A stretch of 64,000 nucleotides of DNA, taken from assembly GCA_964498585.1 (NCBI GenBank), contig CAZCHH010000009.1, forward strand, positions 1 through 64,000, written 5' to 3'. This DNA comes from JAAYJM01 sp964498585 (lineage in GTDB: Bacteria > Bacteroidota > Ignavibacteria > Kapaibacteriales > UBA2268). This document shows, piece by piece, positions 45,560 through 54,392 of the stretch. Numbering within the stretch: the stretch's first letter is position 1; each line of letters opens with the position of its first letter. A model generated the notes under the pieces. The model ran no database searches, was not told the DNA's origin, and saw only the letters and a list, made by a program, of their open reading frames with translations. The translations under genes and the position numbers were made by a program.

Positions 45560-47851
45560 TTAAACATCAATGGTTAAAATTGAATTTTCAATTAAGCGCA
45601 GTTCAAGCAGGGAATGAAGAAAAGCAAGAGTAGATTCAGCCCCCTGATTTTCGTTCAGCCGGTCTGAATGCAAACCATCGCGGCAGCCACCGGAAATTGG
45701 GTCATAAACAGAAAGATTCAAATCATTTCTGCCTAGAAACCATTCAAATGCTCTTCGGGCTTCTTTAATCCAATTTTTATCATTTGTAATTCTGAATGCC
45801 TCAAGACAAGCTGATACCATCGTTTGCGCTTCTACTGGCTGTTGGTCAAATCTTGCTCTTTCCCCATTTTTCGAATAAAATCCATTAGAACCAATAGGAA
45901 TAAAATGACCATCAGGAGAAACAGACCTCTGCAAATCAGCCAGCCAACGAAGAGATTCTAAGCCAACATTGACCATATCCCTATTCGGAATTGACTTACC
46001 ACAAATAAGTAAAGCATTAGGTAATGCAGCATTGCAATAAGACAAGCTATTTTCGAACCATCTCCAGTCATCAGTGCGATTTGCTTTATATAACGCCATT
46101 AATCTTTTTGCTAAATCCAAGCGAACGTGACTTACTTTACTATCACCAGCAAAGCGTCCAGAATATTCATATATTCCCATTAAAGCAAAAGACCAGGCAC
46201 GTGGGCTTGTCATTCCGACTATAGTTGGTAACGCCTTTTCAAAAAGCCGTCCTGCTATGCTATTTAGAGATGATATTTTTGACCTTCCGAGTACTGTTCC
46301 TAATGCCCATAGAGTTCTGCCGTGGCTATCATCAGAGCCGCTGTCTTCTAACCATTGACGTTGATAATTAAGGAAATTTCTGAAATTACCATTCTTATTA
46401 TTAAGTGCGAACAAAACAAAGGCAAGGTATCTGGAAGATAGTGTGACTGATTTTCCATTTAAAGTTTCTTCTAAAAGAATACTAACGATTAAAGCACGGG
46501 CGTTATCATCTGTTGTATATCCCTCTTCGTAATTTGGCACTGTGAAAATTGAATGTTGAAAAATCCCTGTATCGTCAGTTAATCTTAACAAATGGTCGAG
46601 TTTAAGGGGTGGTAAATCGCCCGGTCGCTCGTTTAATGTTTTTACTATTCTTACTGGCAATTTTGTTGTCAGCATACGTTCAGAGCGGGCTCGCTTAAAG
46701 CTTGTCATATAATGCTGTGCAGTTTTTTGCCAAACCATTTCTCTTCCAAACAAATAAGCTCGTTTTCGCATTGTATGGCGACTTTGTTCGTCTTCAAGCA
46801 ATCTGACGACTTGCTCTGAAATTGCATCGGGATTACGAAATGGCACCAGCACTCCCCTTTCTTCAGCAAGCATTTCTTCGGCATACCAATAAGGGGTTGA
46901 AATTACGGCTTTACCTGCACCAAGAGTATAAGCTAATGTTCCAGAAGTTATTTGTGCTTCATTAAGATAAGGTGTAATATAAATATCTGCAGCACCAATA
47001 AACTGCACAAGTTCATCAATACTAACAAAGCGGTTATAAAATATCACCTGCTCTTCAACTCCTTTTTCCTGAGCTAACCATTGCAGTGATAATCTGTATG
47101 CTTCGCCATCGTATCGTTTCACGTTTGGATGTGTTTCGCCAAGAACGATATACACAACATTCGGAAAACGTTCCAAAATTTTTGGCAGAGCAGAAATAAC
47201 ATTCTCTATGCCTTTGCTAGGCGAAAGTAATCCAAAACTTAGTAATACAATTTTTCCTTCTACTCCGAACATATCTTTATAAAAACTCGGGTCAACAAAT
47301 GAAACATCTGGAATTCCGTGATGAATCATATCAATTTTATCAGCAGATACATTATAAATCTCCTGTAAAAATTTTGAGCCACGCTCACTCATTACTATTA
47401 ATCTATCAGATAGTGCTGCTACTTTTTCCAGTACTAATCGTTGTTCCGGGCTGGGGTCACGTAAAATTGTATGTAATGTTGTTACTACCGGCATACTTAG
47501 TTCACGTAAAAGAGCAATTATATGACTACCTGCTTTTCCTCCAAAAATGCCATATTCAAATTGTAAACTTACTATATCAACATTATTAATATTTAAAAAA
47601 TCAGAAGCCCGGCGATAAGACTCAATATCTTTTTCAGTTAATTCAAATCTAACTCGTGAAGGATATTCATACCCTTCCTCAATGTCATTGACAGGCAAAG
47701 CAATGCAGGTTGTATTAGAAAATTCGGTTGCTATTGCTTCGCTCAGGTCGGTAGTAAATGTTGCTATACCACACATTCTTGGTTCGTAATTGCCAATGAA
47801 TGCTATTCTATTAATATTAGTGTGTTTATCTTTTATTTTTGTATTGTTCAT
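45560..47851 (-). CDS. Two-domain glycosyltransferase (GT4-type plus helical glycosidase-like domain)
   Basis: The 763-residue protein begins with a GT-B glycosyltransferase (about 15-390): RIAFIGNYEPRMCGIATFTTDLSEA, VSLQFEYGIFGGKAGSHIIALL, VLLSFGLLSPSKGIENVISALP, and the nucleotide-sugar site ADIYITPYLNEAQITSGTLAYTLGAGKAVISTPYWYAEE. From about 415 on is an alpha-helical domain (HLLRLTDDTGIFQHSIFTVPNYEEGYTTDDNARALI, RWFENSLSYCNAALPNALL) of the (alpha/alpha)6 type. The combination with a GH130 phosphorylase gene nearby suggests synthesis and turnover of a beta-mannoside or similar glycan. Substrates are not determined. Confidence 0.85.
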   Translation of the reverse strand: MNNTKIKDKHTNINRIAFIGNYEPRMCGIATFTTDLSEAIATEFSNTTCIALPVNDIEEGYEYPSRVRFELTEKDIESYRRASDFLNINNVDIVSLQFEYGIFGGKAGSHIIALLRELSMPVVTTLHTILRDPSPEQRLVLEKVAALSDRLIVMSERGSKFLQEIYNVSADKIDMIHHGIPDVSFVDPSFYKDMFGVEGKIVLLSFGLLSPSKGIENVISALPKILERFPNVVYIVLGETHPNVKRYDGEAYRLSLQWLAQEKGVEEQVIFYNRFVSIDELVQFIGAADIYITPYLNEAQITSGTLAYTLGAGKAVISTPYWYAEEMLAEERGVLVPFRNPDAISEQVVRLLEDEQSRHTMRKRAYLFGREMVWQKTAQHYMTSFKRARSERMLTTKLPVRIVKTLNERPGDLPPLKLDHLLRLTDDTGIFQHSIFTVPNYEEGYTTDDNARALIVSILLEETLNGKSVTLSSRYLAFVLFALNNKNGNFRNFLNYQRQWLEDSGSDDSHGRTLWALGTVLGRSKISSLNSIAGRLFEKALPTIVGMTSPRAWSFALMGIYEYSGRFAGDSKVSHVRLDLAKRLMALYKANRTDDWRWFENSLSYCNAALPNALLICGKSIPNRDMVNVGLESLRWLADLQRSVSPDGHFIPIGSNGFYSKNGERARFDQQPVEAQTMVSACLEAFRITNDKNWIKEARRAFEWFLGRNDLNLSVYDPISGGCRDGLHSDRLNENQGAESTLAFLHSLLELRLIENSILTIDV

Positions 47852-47873
47852 TTTTTTCCTCTTTTATTAATTA

Positions 47874-47972
47874 TTATTTAAAGTTTTTCTTTTTAAATCT
47901 CATAATATCCTGTTCAAAAGGTTTTGATATATAATCGGAGCAACCACCAGCGATAAATTCTTCGTTGCACTC
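47874..47972 (-). pseudogene. Remnant of a response-regulator receiver domain
   Basis: The minus-strand frame ending at TAA 47874-47876 reads ECNEEFIAGGCSDYISKPFE, then QDIMRFKKKNFK. The GGCSDYISKPF part is the end of a receiver (REC) domain with the conserved Lys-Pro; compare IGCDDYLIKPLVKKK in the hybrid kinase at 56201. The frame runs directly into a palindromic module E at its upstream side, and nothing with REC character is readable on the far side. It is a broken gene. Confidence 0.65.
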
Positions 47973-48099
47973 CTTCCCAAGTTGCACTTGGGAAGGAAGA
48001 TTTCTTTAAAGCTGTGCTTTACATTACTTTCCCTAATGAATAGAAGTTAAAAGCATAACTTTTGTGAAAGTTGCCTTCCCAAGTGCAACTTGGGAAGGA
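47972..48099. repeat. Pair of module E palindromes in inverted arrangement
   Basis: CCTTCCCAAGTTGCACTTGG at 47972 and CCTTCCCAAGTGCAACTTGG at 48074 are inverse versions of the same 26-base palindrome, 80 bases apart. The pair lies in the gap between the receiver remnant and the radical SAM gene. The spacer has no readable gene. Confidence 0.75.
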
Positions 48100-48158
48100 G
48101 TTCTAAAGTATTTATTTATATATATTAATAATAAAGAATTACTAATTCTCAATAGGAA

Positions 48159-49646
48159 TTAAATTAGTTTTTCGCATATTAATCGGAAATGATAGCCGTA
48201 AATTGCAAATGTTATAGACAAAGCGAACTTGTTTGGTTTTCGCACCAGTGTCCACAAAAAAATTTCCCAGTATTTAATACGTTCTTTATCTAAAATTCCC
48301 AGAATGTAAATAGACCGAATAAAAGCAAGTATGTCTTTGTAAAAATTGATAAAGCTGGTTTTATTCTTGACTTTTGGTGCTTTGTATTCTTTTAAAAATG
48401 TTTTAATTCTTTTATTAAAAAGTTCGGGTGAATAAATTTGATTCATAACATCTTTATAGCCAGAAGTTAATGCTTCAATATTCATAATTGGAATAATGTT
48501 GGTTGTTCCGTCAGTATTATCGCCGGACATACTTTCTATAATGCGTCCTTCTTTTTTGAGACGTTTATAAAGTAAAGTATCGGTCGGCGCCTGCAAAAGT
48601 CCTACCATAGCAGTAACAATACCGCTTTTTTGAACGAAATCAACAAGCCGCTTGAATGTAGAATGAGTATCGTTATCAAAACCGAGTATAAAACCAGCTT
48701 GAACCTGTATGCCGGAACGCTGAATAAGTTTGATGCAACCAATTAGGTCCCTGTTCATATTTTGCTTTTTATTGCATTCAGCAAGACTTAGCTCCTCTGG
48801 AGTTTCTATTCCAATAAAAACAGAGTTAAATCCGGCTTCTACCATAAGTTTTAAAAGTTCTTTATCATCAGCCAGATTAATTGAAACCTCTGTATTAAAA
48901 GTAATTCCCTTTTTTCCTTGTCGCCATTTAATAAGAGCAGGCAGCAAATCATTTTTAAGAATTTTTTTATTTCCGATTAAATTATCATCAACAAAAAACA
49001 CACTTTTCCGCCAACCTAAATTGTAAAGAGCATCAAGTTCATTAATTATCTGCTCTGAACTTTTGGTGCGTGTTTTTCTACCGAAAAGAGTAGTAATATT
49101 ACAGAAATCGCAATTAAAAGGGCAGCCCCTTGAATACTGAATATTCATCGTTGCATAGTTTTTAAAATCCACTAATTCCCAAAGCGGGGTTGGTGTCCGT
49201 CTTATATCCGGAAATTCTTTTGTCGTATATAAATGTTTAGCATTTCCTTGCTCAAAGTCTTTTAAAAACTCAACTAATGTTATTTCTGCTTCATTTAGTA
49301 CGAAATGGTCGATTGTATCAAATTGTTCATATTCAGAAGTAAACAGGGGACCGCCAGCTACAATTTTAATCCCGGCATCATTGCATTGCTTAATCACTTG
49401 AATAGCAGACTTTTTTTGAATACTCATCGCGCTTAAATAAACATAATCTGCCCACTTCAAATCTTTTTGAGTGAGTTCATTACAATTAAGGTCAATCAAT
49501 CGTTTTGTCCAATTTTTAGGTAAAATTGCAGCTACAGTAAGAAGCCCAAGCGGTTGAGATGAAACTTTTTTATGAATGAATTTTAAAGCATGTTTAAAAC
49601 TCCAAAAAGTATCAGGAATTTCTGGATAAACGAGGAGAATATTCAT
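48159..49646 (-). CDS. B12-binding-type radical SAM protein (DUF4070-like C-terminus)
   Basis: I chose the ATG at 49646 (AAGGAAATAAAA upstream), giving 495 residues; longer frames overlap the DUF2959 gene. Residues 1-140 form a cobalamin-binding-like Rossmann domain (NILLVYPEIPDTFWS, IVAGGPLFTSEYEQF) without the usual DxHxxG. The radical SAM cluster is C175-x3-C179-x2-C182 (RGCPFNCDFC), then GWRKSVFFVDDNLIGN and FNSVFIGIETPEE. A C-terminal region with AMVGLLQAPTDTLLYKRLKKEGR matches DUF4070 proteins. It does a radical-based modification of unknown substrate. It is the last gene of a five-gene run. Confidence 0.85.
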   Translation of the reverse strand: MNILLVYPEIPDTFWSFKHALKFIHKKVSSQPLGLLTVAAILPKNWTKRLIDLNCNELTQKDLKWADYVYLSAMSIQKKSAIQVIKQCNDAGIKIVAGGPLFTSEYEQFDTIDHFVLNEAEITLVEFLKDFEQGNAKHLYTTKEFPDIRRTPTPLWELVDFKNYATMNIQYSRGCPFNCDFCNITTLFGRKTRTKSSEQIINELDALYNLGWRKSVFFVDDNLIGNKKILKNDLLPALIKWRQGKKGITFNTEVSINLADDKELLKLMVEAGFNSVFIGIETPEELSLAECNKKQNMNRDLIGCIKLIQRSGIQVQAGFILGFDNDTHSTFKRLVDFVQKSGIVTAMVGLLQAPTDTLLYKRLKKEGRIIESMSGDNTDGTTNIIPIMNIEALTSGYKDVMNQIYSPELFNKRIKTFLKEYKAPKVKNKTSFINFYKDILAFIRSIYILGILDKERIKYWEIFLWTLVRKPNKFALSITFAIYGYHFRLICEKLI

Positions 49647-49668
49647 TTTTATTTCCTTAAAATTGAAA

Positions 49669-50316
49669 TTAATTACTTCTTTGATACATTTCTTTTCTTG
49701 CTCTGTCAATAGCTGTTTGGACATTCTTAATAGCATATTTAAGGTTGTCCCCATCATTAACGACTTGTCTGGAAATAGGAACGATTGCCTCAATTCCCTT
49801 TCTGGTTAAATCGTTTGAAAGATACATCTGAATTTCTTTGCAATCGGATAAATATGCCTTGAAAGCTTCCTTAACGCCGACACTATTTTCAGCAATTCTT
49901 CCATAAATTTCACCAAGTTCTAAACGGCGTTGCTCGCTCAAAGCTTGAATGTCAGGGTTCTTATATTCATTTCCATCTTTTTCCCATTCCTCGAAATAGT
50001 CTATACCGCGTTTTTGCATTTCGTCAGCATGATTGTTAAAATCCTTTTGCATTTTTTCCATTTTTGATGTATTTTCAGTAAATAAATCAAATGCCTTCTT
50101 TACATCAGTTTGCCCGGCTCTCATTAAATCGTCAAGCGATGCACCGGTAGCATCTAACTGAACAACTACCATTTTTATATCGTTGTCCATAGTCTGCATT
50201 GTTGTCCTTGCTTTTTCAGAACGCTGCATTCCGGTTGAAGAGCAGCCAATTATGCTCATTGCTGCAATTACAAGAATTATATAATTAATTCTTACTGATT
50301 TATTGATTGTTTTCAT
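49669..50316 (-). CDS. DUF2959-family lipoprotein
   Basis: The 215-residue protein has a lipobox SIIGC (Cys25) and an almost entirely helical mature part (SEKARTTMQTMDNDIKMVVVQLDATGASLDDLM, MEKMQKDFNNHADEMQKRG, RRLELGEIYGRIAENSVGVKEAFKAYLSDCKEIQMYLSNDLT). This matches the DUF2959 family, predicted periplasmic coiled-coil lipoproteins of unknown role. It is encoded between a small membrane peptide and a radical SAM enzyme, with gaps of 36 and 22 bases. Confidence 0.78.
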   Translation of the reverse strand: MKTINKSVRINYIILVIAAMSIIGCSSTGMQRSEKARTTMQTMDNDIKMVVVQLDATGASLDDLMRAGQTDVKKAFDLFTENTSKMEKMQKDFNNHADEMQKRGIDYFEEWEKDGNEYKNPDIQALSEQRRLELGEIYGRIAENSVGVKEAFKAYLSDCKEIQMYLSNDLTRKGIEAIVPISRQVVNDGDNLKYAIKNVQTAIDRARKEMYQRSN

Positions 50317-50352
50317 TTTAGTACCTTTTTTTGAAAAATTATAAAATAACTT

Positions 50353-50577
50353 CTATACTACTTTTCTAATATAAATAACCCAACCGAGCATAATGCTGAG
50401 GGCAAGGAAAAGAATAGATGGTGCCCACATCCAACTGATACCACTTGACCATCCTGAACCCATCATACCCCCATCTTCGATTGTAACTGATAATGCACCA
50501 CCGCTGAAGAGTAGGAATAATACTATCATAGCAACAAAAACTATGATAATAATCGGTTTACTGTTTTTTGTTTTCAT
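50353..50577 (-). CDS. Small two-segment membrane protein
   Basis: The 74-residue protein has two hydrophobic segments (IIIIVFVAMIVLFLLFSG at 9-27 and WMWAPSILFLALSIMLGWVIYI at about 50-71) and a Gly/Met-rich loop (EDGGMMGSGWSSGIS). I recognise no family. Its place in a tight minus-strand run (gaps of 36-41 bases) with the slipin, lmo0937-type peptide and DUF2959 lipoprotein suggests a shared role at the inner membrane under stress. Confidence 0.6.
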   Translation of the reverse strand: MKTKNSKPIIIIVFVAMIVLFLLFSGGALSVTIEDGGMMGSGWSSGISWMWAPSILFLALSIMLGWVIYIRKVV

Positions 50578-50618
50578 AATAATGAACTACTTTCTAATTA
50601 GAAATTTAATAATATTAC

Positions 50619-50768
50619 TTATATTGCCCTTCGTCCCTGAATTACTCTTATTATTATTATTATAATTGCAATTACAAATATGATGTGGAGGAAACCACTC
50701 ATAGTGTAAGAACTTAACATTCCAAAAAGCCATAATAATAAAAGAACTGTAGCGATTATATATAGCAT
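50619..50768 (-). CDS. lmo0937-family small membrane protein
   Basis: A 49-residue protein, short enough to be missed by length filters: MLYIIATVLLLLWLFGMLSS, then YTMSGFLHIIFVIAIIIIIIRVIQGRRAI. Two membrane segments, the YTMSGFLHI(L/I) turn and the basic QGRR end are the hallmarks of the lmo0937 (DUF5670) family. AAAGGGAAATACA precedes the start. The family is linked to stress response in several phyla, with unknown mechanism. It lies 36 bases after the slipin gene in the same direction. Confidence 0.85.
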   Translation of the reverse strand: MLYIIATVLLLLWLFGMLSSYTMSGFLHIIFVIAIIIIIIRVIQGRRAI

Positions 50769-50804
50769 TGTATTTCCCTTTAAATTGTTTTAAAATTTTT
50801 AATT

Positions 50805-51665
50805 TTACTTACTAATATTTAGAGGCACCGCGCCAGCCATTTCGCCGATGATATTGACTAAATCTGACCCTGTAGGAATAACAATTTTCGAGTTTTTACC
50901 AAGTGCTTCTTCGAGTGCTTCTAATTTTCTTAACAATTGGGCATTACCTACAAAGTATTTATCAGCCGCTTCATTTACCAGTTTAATTGAAGCAGCATCA
51001 CCTTCTGCATGCAAGATTTTTGCCTGACGATATCCTTCTGCTTCTTTGATTTTAGCTCTTTTTTCACCATCAGCTACCGTTTCGCGTGCGGATGCGAAGT
51101 CGATTGCAGCTACCTTTTCGTTTTCTGCTTTAACAACTTTGTTCATAGTTTCCTGAACGTCAGATGGCGGGTCTATTTCTTTTAATTCAGTTCGGACAAT
51201 TTCAATTCCCCAGCTTCTGGTTTCTTCAAGAAGAGTTCGGTGCAGCTCAGCATTGATTTTGCCTCTTTCGCTGTTTGCAGATTTCAAAGTTAAAGTTCCT
51301 ATTATATTTCTCAATGTTGTTCGAGCCAAATTAACAATCTGATACATATAATTATTTACATTGTAAATTGAACTTTTTACGCTTTCTTCATCTGATTTTA
51401 CTTTAAAATATACCTGAGCATCAACTCTTGCATTTAAGTTATCATTGGTAATAATTTCCTGTGGCTCAGCATCAATCATAGATTCTGTAATGTTAACCCG
51501 ATACATTTTTTCAATACCCGGAATAATCCAGTGAAATCCCGGATTTGCAAACCTGCTGTATTTTCCTAATCGCTCTGTTAAACCGCGTTGAGTAGGTCTG
51601 ACAATTTTTACCCCAAATAGAAAAATCAATACTATTGCCGCTATTACATATAACATTGTATCCAT
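50805..51665 (-). CDS. SPFH/band-7 membrane protein (slipin, QmcA-like)
   Basis: I chose the ATG at 51665 (AAAGGATTAGAT upstream) because the longer frame begins inside repeat sequence. The 286-residue protein has an N-terminal membrane segment (MDTMLYVIAAIVLIFLFGV), an SPFH domain (RPTQRGLTERLGKYSRFANPGFHWIIPGIEKMYRVNITE, YMYQIVNLARTTLRNIIGTLTL) and a coiled coil (ENEKVAAIDFASARETVADGEKRAKIKEAEG). It resembles QmcA/stomatin proteins that scaffold membrane proteases. No NfeD partner is adjacent. It heads the run lmo0937, small membrane protein, DUF2959 and radical SAM. Confidence 0.88.
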   Translation of the reverse strand: MDTMLYVIAAIVLIFLFGVKIVRPTQRGLTERLGKYSRFANPGFHWIIPGIEKMYRVNITESMIDAEPQEIITNDNLNARVDAQVYFKVKSDEESVKSSIYNVNNYMYQIVNLARTTLRNIIGTLTLKSANSERGKINAELHRTLLEETRSWGIEIVRTELKEIDPPSDVQETMNKVVKAENEKVAAIDFASARETVADGEKRAKIKEAEGYRQAKILHAEGDAASIKLVNEAADKYFVGNAQLLRKLEALEEALGKNSKIVIPTGSDLVNIIGEMAGAVPLNISK

Positions 51666-51712
51666 ATCTAATCCTTTCAAAATTTTGAATATTTTTAATT
51701 GCTTTTTTATTC

Positions 51713-51905
51713 TCCTTCCCAAGTTGAATTTGGGAAGGAGGTGAAATGACATAATTAGACTGTCATTCTGACGGATGTCAGAATCCATCTTTAAAATCGT
51801 TCTTACGGTCATTAGTTATTAGTCATTAGTTTTTATACTAATAACGAATGATAAAAAATGCAAGATAGATTCTGGCATACGCCAGAATGACAGACAAAGA
51901 TGTCA
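51713..51905. repeat. Module E copy 4 and module A copy 4 (reversed, with G inside)
   Basis: E4 at 51713-51740 reads CTCCTTCCCAAGTTGAATTT with its complement. Module A4 at 51759-51895 has its ends exchanged compared with A1: the left arm has GACGGATGTC and the right arm GGCATACGCC. A nested G palindrome (CATTAGTTATTAGTCATTAG ... ACTAATAACGAATGA) is in the middle. Confidence 0.78.
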
Positions 51906-51920
51906 TTAACCATCAGCACT

Positions 51921-51958
51921 TTATTCCCTCTCAAGAGTGAATTCGTAAGTTCGTTATT
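51921..51958. repeat. Partial end of module D (copy 4)
   Basis: TATTCCCTCTCAAGAGTGAA and TTCGTAAGTTCGTTATTTT match the right end of module D at 3870-3905 with a few changes. The last bases overlap the stop codon of the OmpA-like gene. No left end is visible nearby. Confidence 0.55.
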
Positions 51959-53954
51959 TTATAACTTCAACAAATATGTTTCTGTTGTACATTCTGCCTT
52001 CAGGGTATCTATTATCGAACGTGTATTGCATTTTAGATTGACCAATTCCGATTGCCTGAACTTTAATATTTCTGTTATCGCTCTTAAACTCATCGTCCAT
52101 AATTTTCTTCGCCATATCAGCTCTTTGTTGAGAAAGGATTTGGTTACCTTCTTCAGTTCCAATAATGTCAGTATGTCCGTGAATTATTACTTTATTTCCT
52201 CTAACAACACCGGGAACAATTTCGTTTTTAATGATTTTTTCGTAAGAATAAATAGCATCTGATTCATTGTAGTCAAAAATCATCAAATACCTTGCAGCAT
52301 TTTTCAATTCTTTTTCTTTAGTAAGTTTAAAAGAAATATTTTCTTCAGTTTTTTTACCACTTTTTTCTGTAATTACAATTTTTGCATTATATTTTCCACT
52401 TTCTAAAAATCTCATCATTTCAGCTGGATTAACTCTTCCGATACTATAAGCAAATGGTCCGAAGTACATTGTTTTGCCTTCGCCGGTAATAGTTACGTCC
52501 CAACTTCTAAACGGTACGTTTTGGTCGATGAAAAATATCATATCGTTATCAATAGATGCTTCATCTCTGATTGTATATTCAACTGGTTTCACCATAAACT
52601 GATTGCTAAAAAGAAATTTTACTCTGCGGTTTTCATCGGCTAACATTGCTTTAGCGCTTTCTTCAGAATAAATGCTTCCAGATGGTTTAAATGGCGGGTC
52701 AACTTCAACGGTGATTCTATTTGGGTCAATTCCAAAAGTATTAACCAGATAATTTTTTACTTTATTTGCAGCAATTTCACCTTCTTTTTCCTCAGGGTCA
52801 CTGCCACGTAATAATAGCTTTTCGCTGGGATTCTGTCTCATCCTATCGCCATAAATATTCAACACATTATAGTAGGTTTTCATCAATTGATTTACGTTTG
52901 TTTCTTTATCAGTTAAATCACCTTTCATAAAGTTTTCAAGGTCTGACTCTTTGAAATTTTGTGCTTCTGTTTTGGTAAGCAAAGTATATCTGTTTGGTAT
53001 TTCCTGACTTCCTTTGTCAAAAAAGACATAAGGATGAACAGGGAAATAGCCGGTAACATTCTTGGTTAATATTACATTATCTTCCGGCATAACAACTAAA
53101 ACCTTGTTTGCTACAATAGGAGTAGAAGGAGTTATAGGTGTATATTTTTGAGATGTTACTACATCATCAATTTGGGGAAAATCAATAGATAATTTGACAC
53201 CAAACCGATAGCTTAAAGTTGACCAAATATCTGTAATCGAATTTTGTGAAGGCATACCCTCACTTTTACGTTGGTTAACAAGCCAGGAGCAATCAACAAA
53301 TGGTGTTAAATACAGGGCATTTTTTCCATTGTTCAATTCTGCAAATTTGATATCATAAGCAATTCCGCCCTGAATACCATAAGTAGCTATATTACGTTTA
53401 TCCACATCAACTTCTGGTTCAGTTTCAGATTTATCTTTGTCGGGCTTATAAGTAAAAGTACCAGTAAGATTAACGTTTACAAAAGGTCCGACATGCAAAC
53501 TTAAATTAGGAATCCAATGTTGGTCAACTCTGAAAGACGGAGCAAAAGATAAATAGTTCATCTTCGTGTCAAACGATGGGATTGGGTTCTGAGTAATGTC
53601 GTTAATTAGTGCATTTCTTTCATCATAACAAATTCTGAATTGAATTCCCCACCAGCTATCAGAAAGATATAGACCAAAAATACCTGCGTAAACGCCAGTT
53701 CCGGTTCCATCTACACGGTCAATATGCCCATCAGCAGAATGGAAATTATTATCCCATAAACCAGTGCTAAGGTTTTGATGTAAGGATTGCCAGCCCAATG
53801 ATGCTTTATTGTGTTGAAATGCACCTGCTACACCTACTCGCCAGGATTGGTTGCGAAATTTAGTTTCCTGTGCATTTACTGAGCTAAATAATATTAGCAT
53901 TAACACTAATGCTATAGTGCAACTTGCAAGAAACTGGTTTTTTAGAGTTTTCAT
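51954..53954 (-). CDS. Outer-membrane protein with two OmpA-like domains
   Basis: The 666-residue protein has a signal peptide (1-28, ending VNAQ), a roughly 250-residue beta-barrel-like region (SWRVGVAGAFQHNKASLGWQ, MNYLSFAPSFRVDQHWIPNLSLHVGPFVNVNLTG, ALYLTPFVDCSWLV), then a first OmpA-like domain (KLLLRGSDPEEKEGEIAANKVKNYLVNTFGIDPNRITVE). A canonical C-terminal OmpA domain follows (VIIHGHTDIIGTEEGNQILSQQRADMAKKIMDDEF, RMYNRNIFVEVIK). OmpA domains bind peptidoglycan; tandem domains are uncommon. It should tether the outer membrane to the cell wall. It sits alone between repeat blocks within the stress-type cluster. Confidence 0.83.
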   Translation of the reverse strand: MKTLKNQFLASCTIALVLMLILFSSVNAQETKFRNQSWRVGVAGAFQHNKASLGWQSLHQNLSTGLWDNNFHSADGHIDRVDGTGTGVYAGIFGLYLSDSWWGIQFRICYDERNALINDITQNPIPSFDTKMNYLSFAPSFRVDQHWIPNLSLHVGPFVNVNLTGTFTYKPDKDKSETEPEVDVDKRNIATYGIQGGIAYDIKFAELNNGKNALYLTPFVDCSWLVNQRKSEGMPSQNSITDIWSTLSYRFGVKLSIDFPQIDDVVTSQKYTPITPSTPIVANKVLVVMPEDNVILTKNVTGYFPVHPYVFFDKGSQEIPNRYTLLTKTEAQNFKESDLENFMKGDLTDKETNVNQLMKTYYNVLNIYGDRMRQNPSEKLLLRGSDPEEKEGEIAANKVKNYLVNTFGIDPNRITVEVDPPFKPSGSIYSEESAKAMLADENRRVKFLFSNQFMVKPVEYTIRDEASIDNDMIFFIDQNVPFRSWDVTITGEGKTMYFGPFAYSIGRVNPAEMMRFLESGKYNAKIVITEKSGKKTEENISFKLTKEKELKNAARYLMIFDYNESDAIYSYEKIIKNEIVPGVVRGNKVIIHGHTDIIGTEEGNQILSQQRADMAKKIMDDEFKSDNRNIKVQAIGIGQSKMQYTFDNRYPEGRMYNRNIFVEVIK

Positions 53955-53995
53955 AGTATTCCCTTAAATAAATTATTTATAACTGCTTTCGTTTT

Positions 53996-54300
53996 GAAAG
54001 TTCAGTTTCTTATGAGATTCCTCACTTCGTTTCTGAATGACATCTTTACTTGTCATTCTGGCGTATGCCAGAATCTATCTTATTATTGTTCAATGCTATT
54101 CAATTTTAGCTATTTCAAGGAAGCATTTGGGCTTGCCCAAATGTTACAAGTAAACAAGCTCACTTGCTTTCCCAAGATGGATTCTGACATCCGTCAGAAT
54201 GACGCATTTTGTCATTTCCATTTAAATAAAGGTCTTTCTTTATTTGGGGGTTGCCAATGACATCTTTACTTTTCATTTTGTCATACGTCAGAATGACACA
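53996..54300. repeat. Composite repeat: partial C, module A copy 5, module H
   Basis: The gap 53955-54392 contains a half module C (GAGATTCCTCACTTCGTTTC at 54014), module A5 at 54050-54204 (left TTGTCATTCTGGCGTATGCC, right GATTCTGACATCCGTCAGAA; inner ATTTGGGCTTGCCCAAAT), then an H module (54214-54263) and a decayed A fragment at 54273-54298 (TCATTTTGTCATACGTCAGA). Confidence 0.75.
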
Positions 54301-54392
54301 AATACAATGTTTGTTTATTAATTAATAATAATATCAATTACTTACATCAATTTGGAAAGTTTAATAAGATTCTTTTAACTTAAAATACTTCA

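Noticed and set aside
49647..49793. N-terminal extension of the radical SAM protein
   Set aside because: It overlaps the end of the DUF2959 gene; MNILLVYP at 49646 is the standard start of the B12-binding domain.
51666..51812. N-terminal extension of the slipin protein
   Set aside because: The extra 49 codons are translated from repeat sequence; the ATG at 51665 with AAAGGA gives the normal membrane-segment start.
53994..54260. Open frame of 88 codons
   Set aside because: Repeat-derived (modules C, A and H), overlaps no recognisable family.
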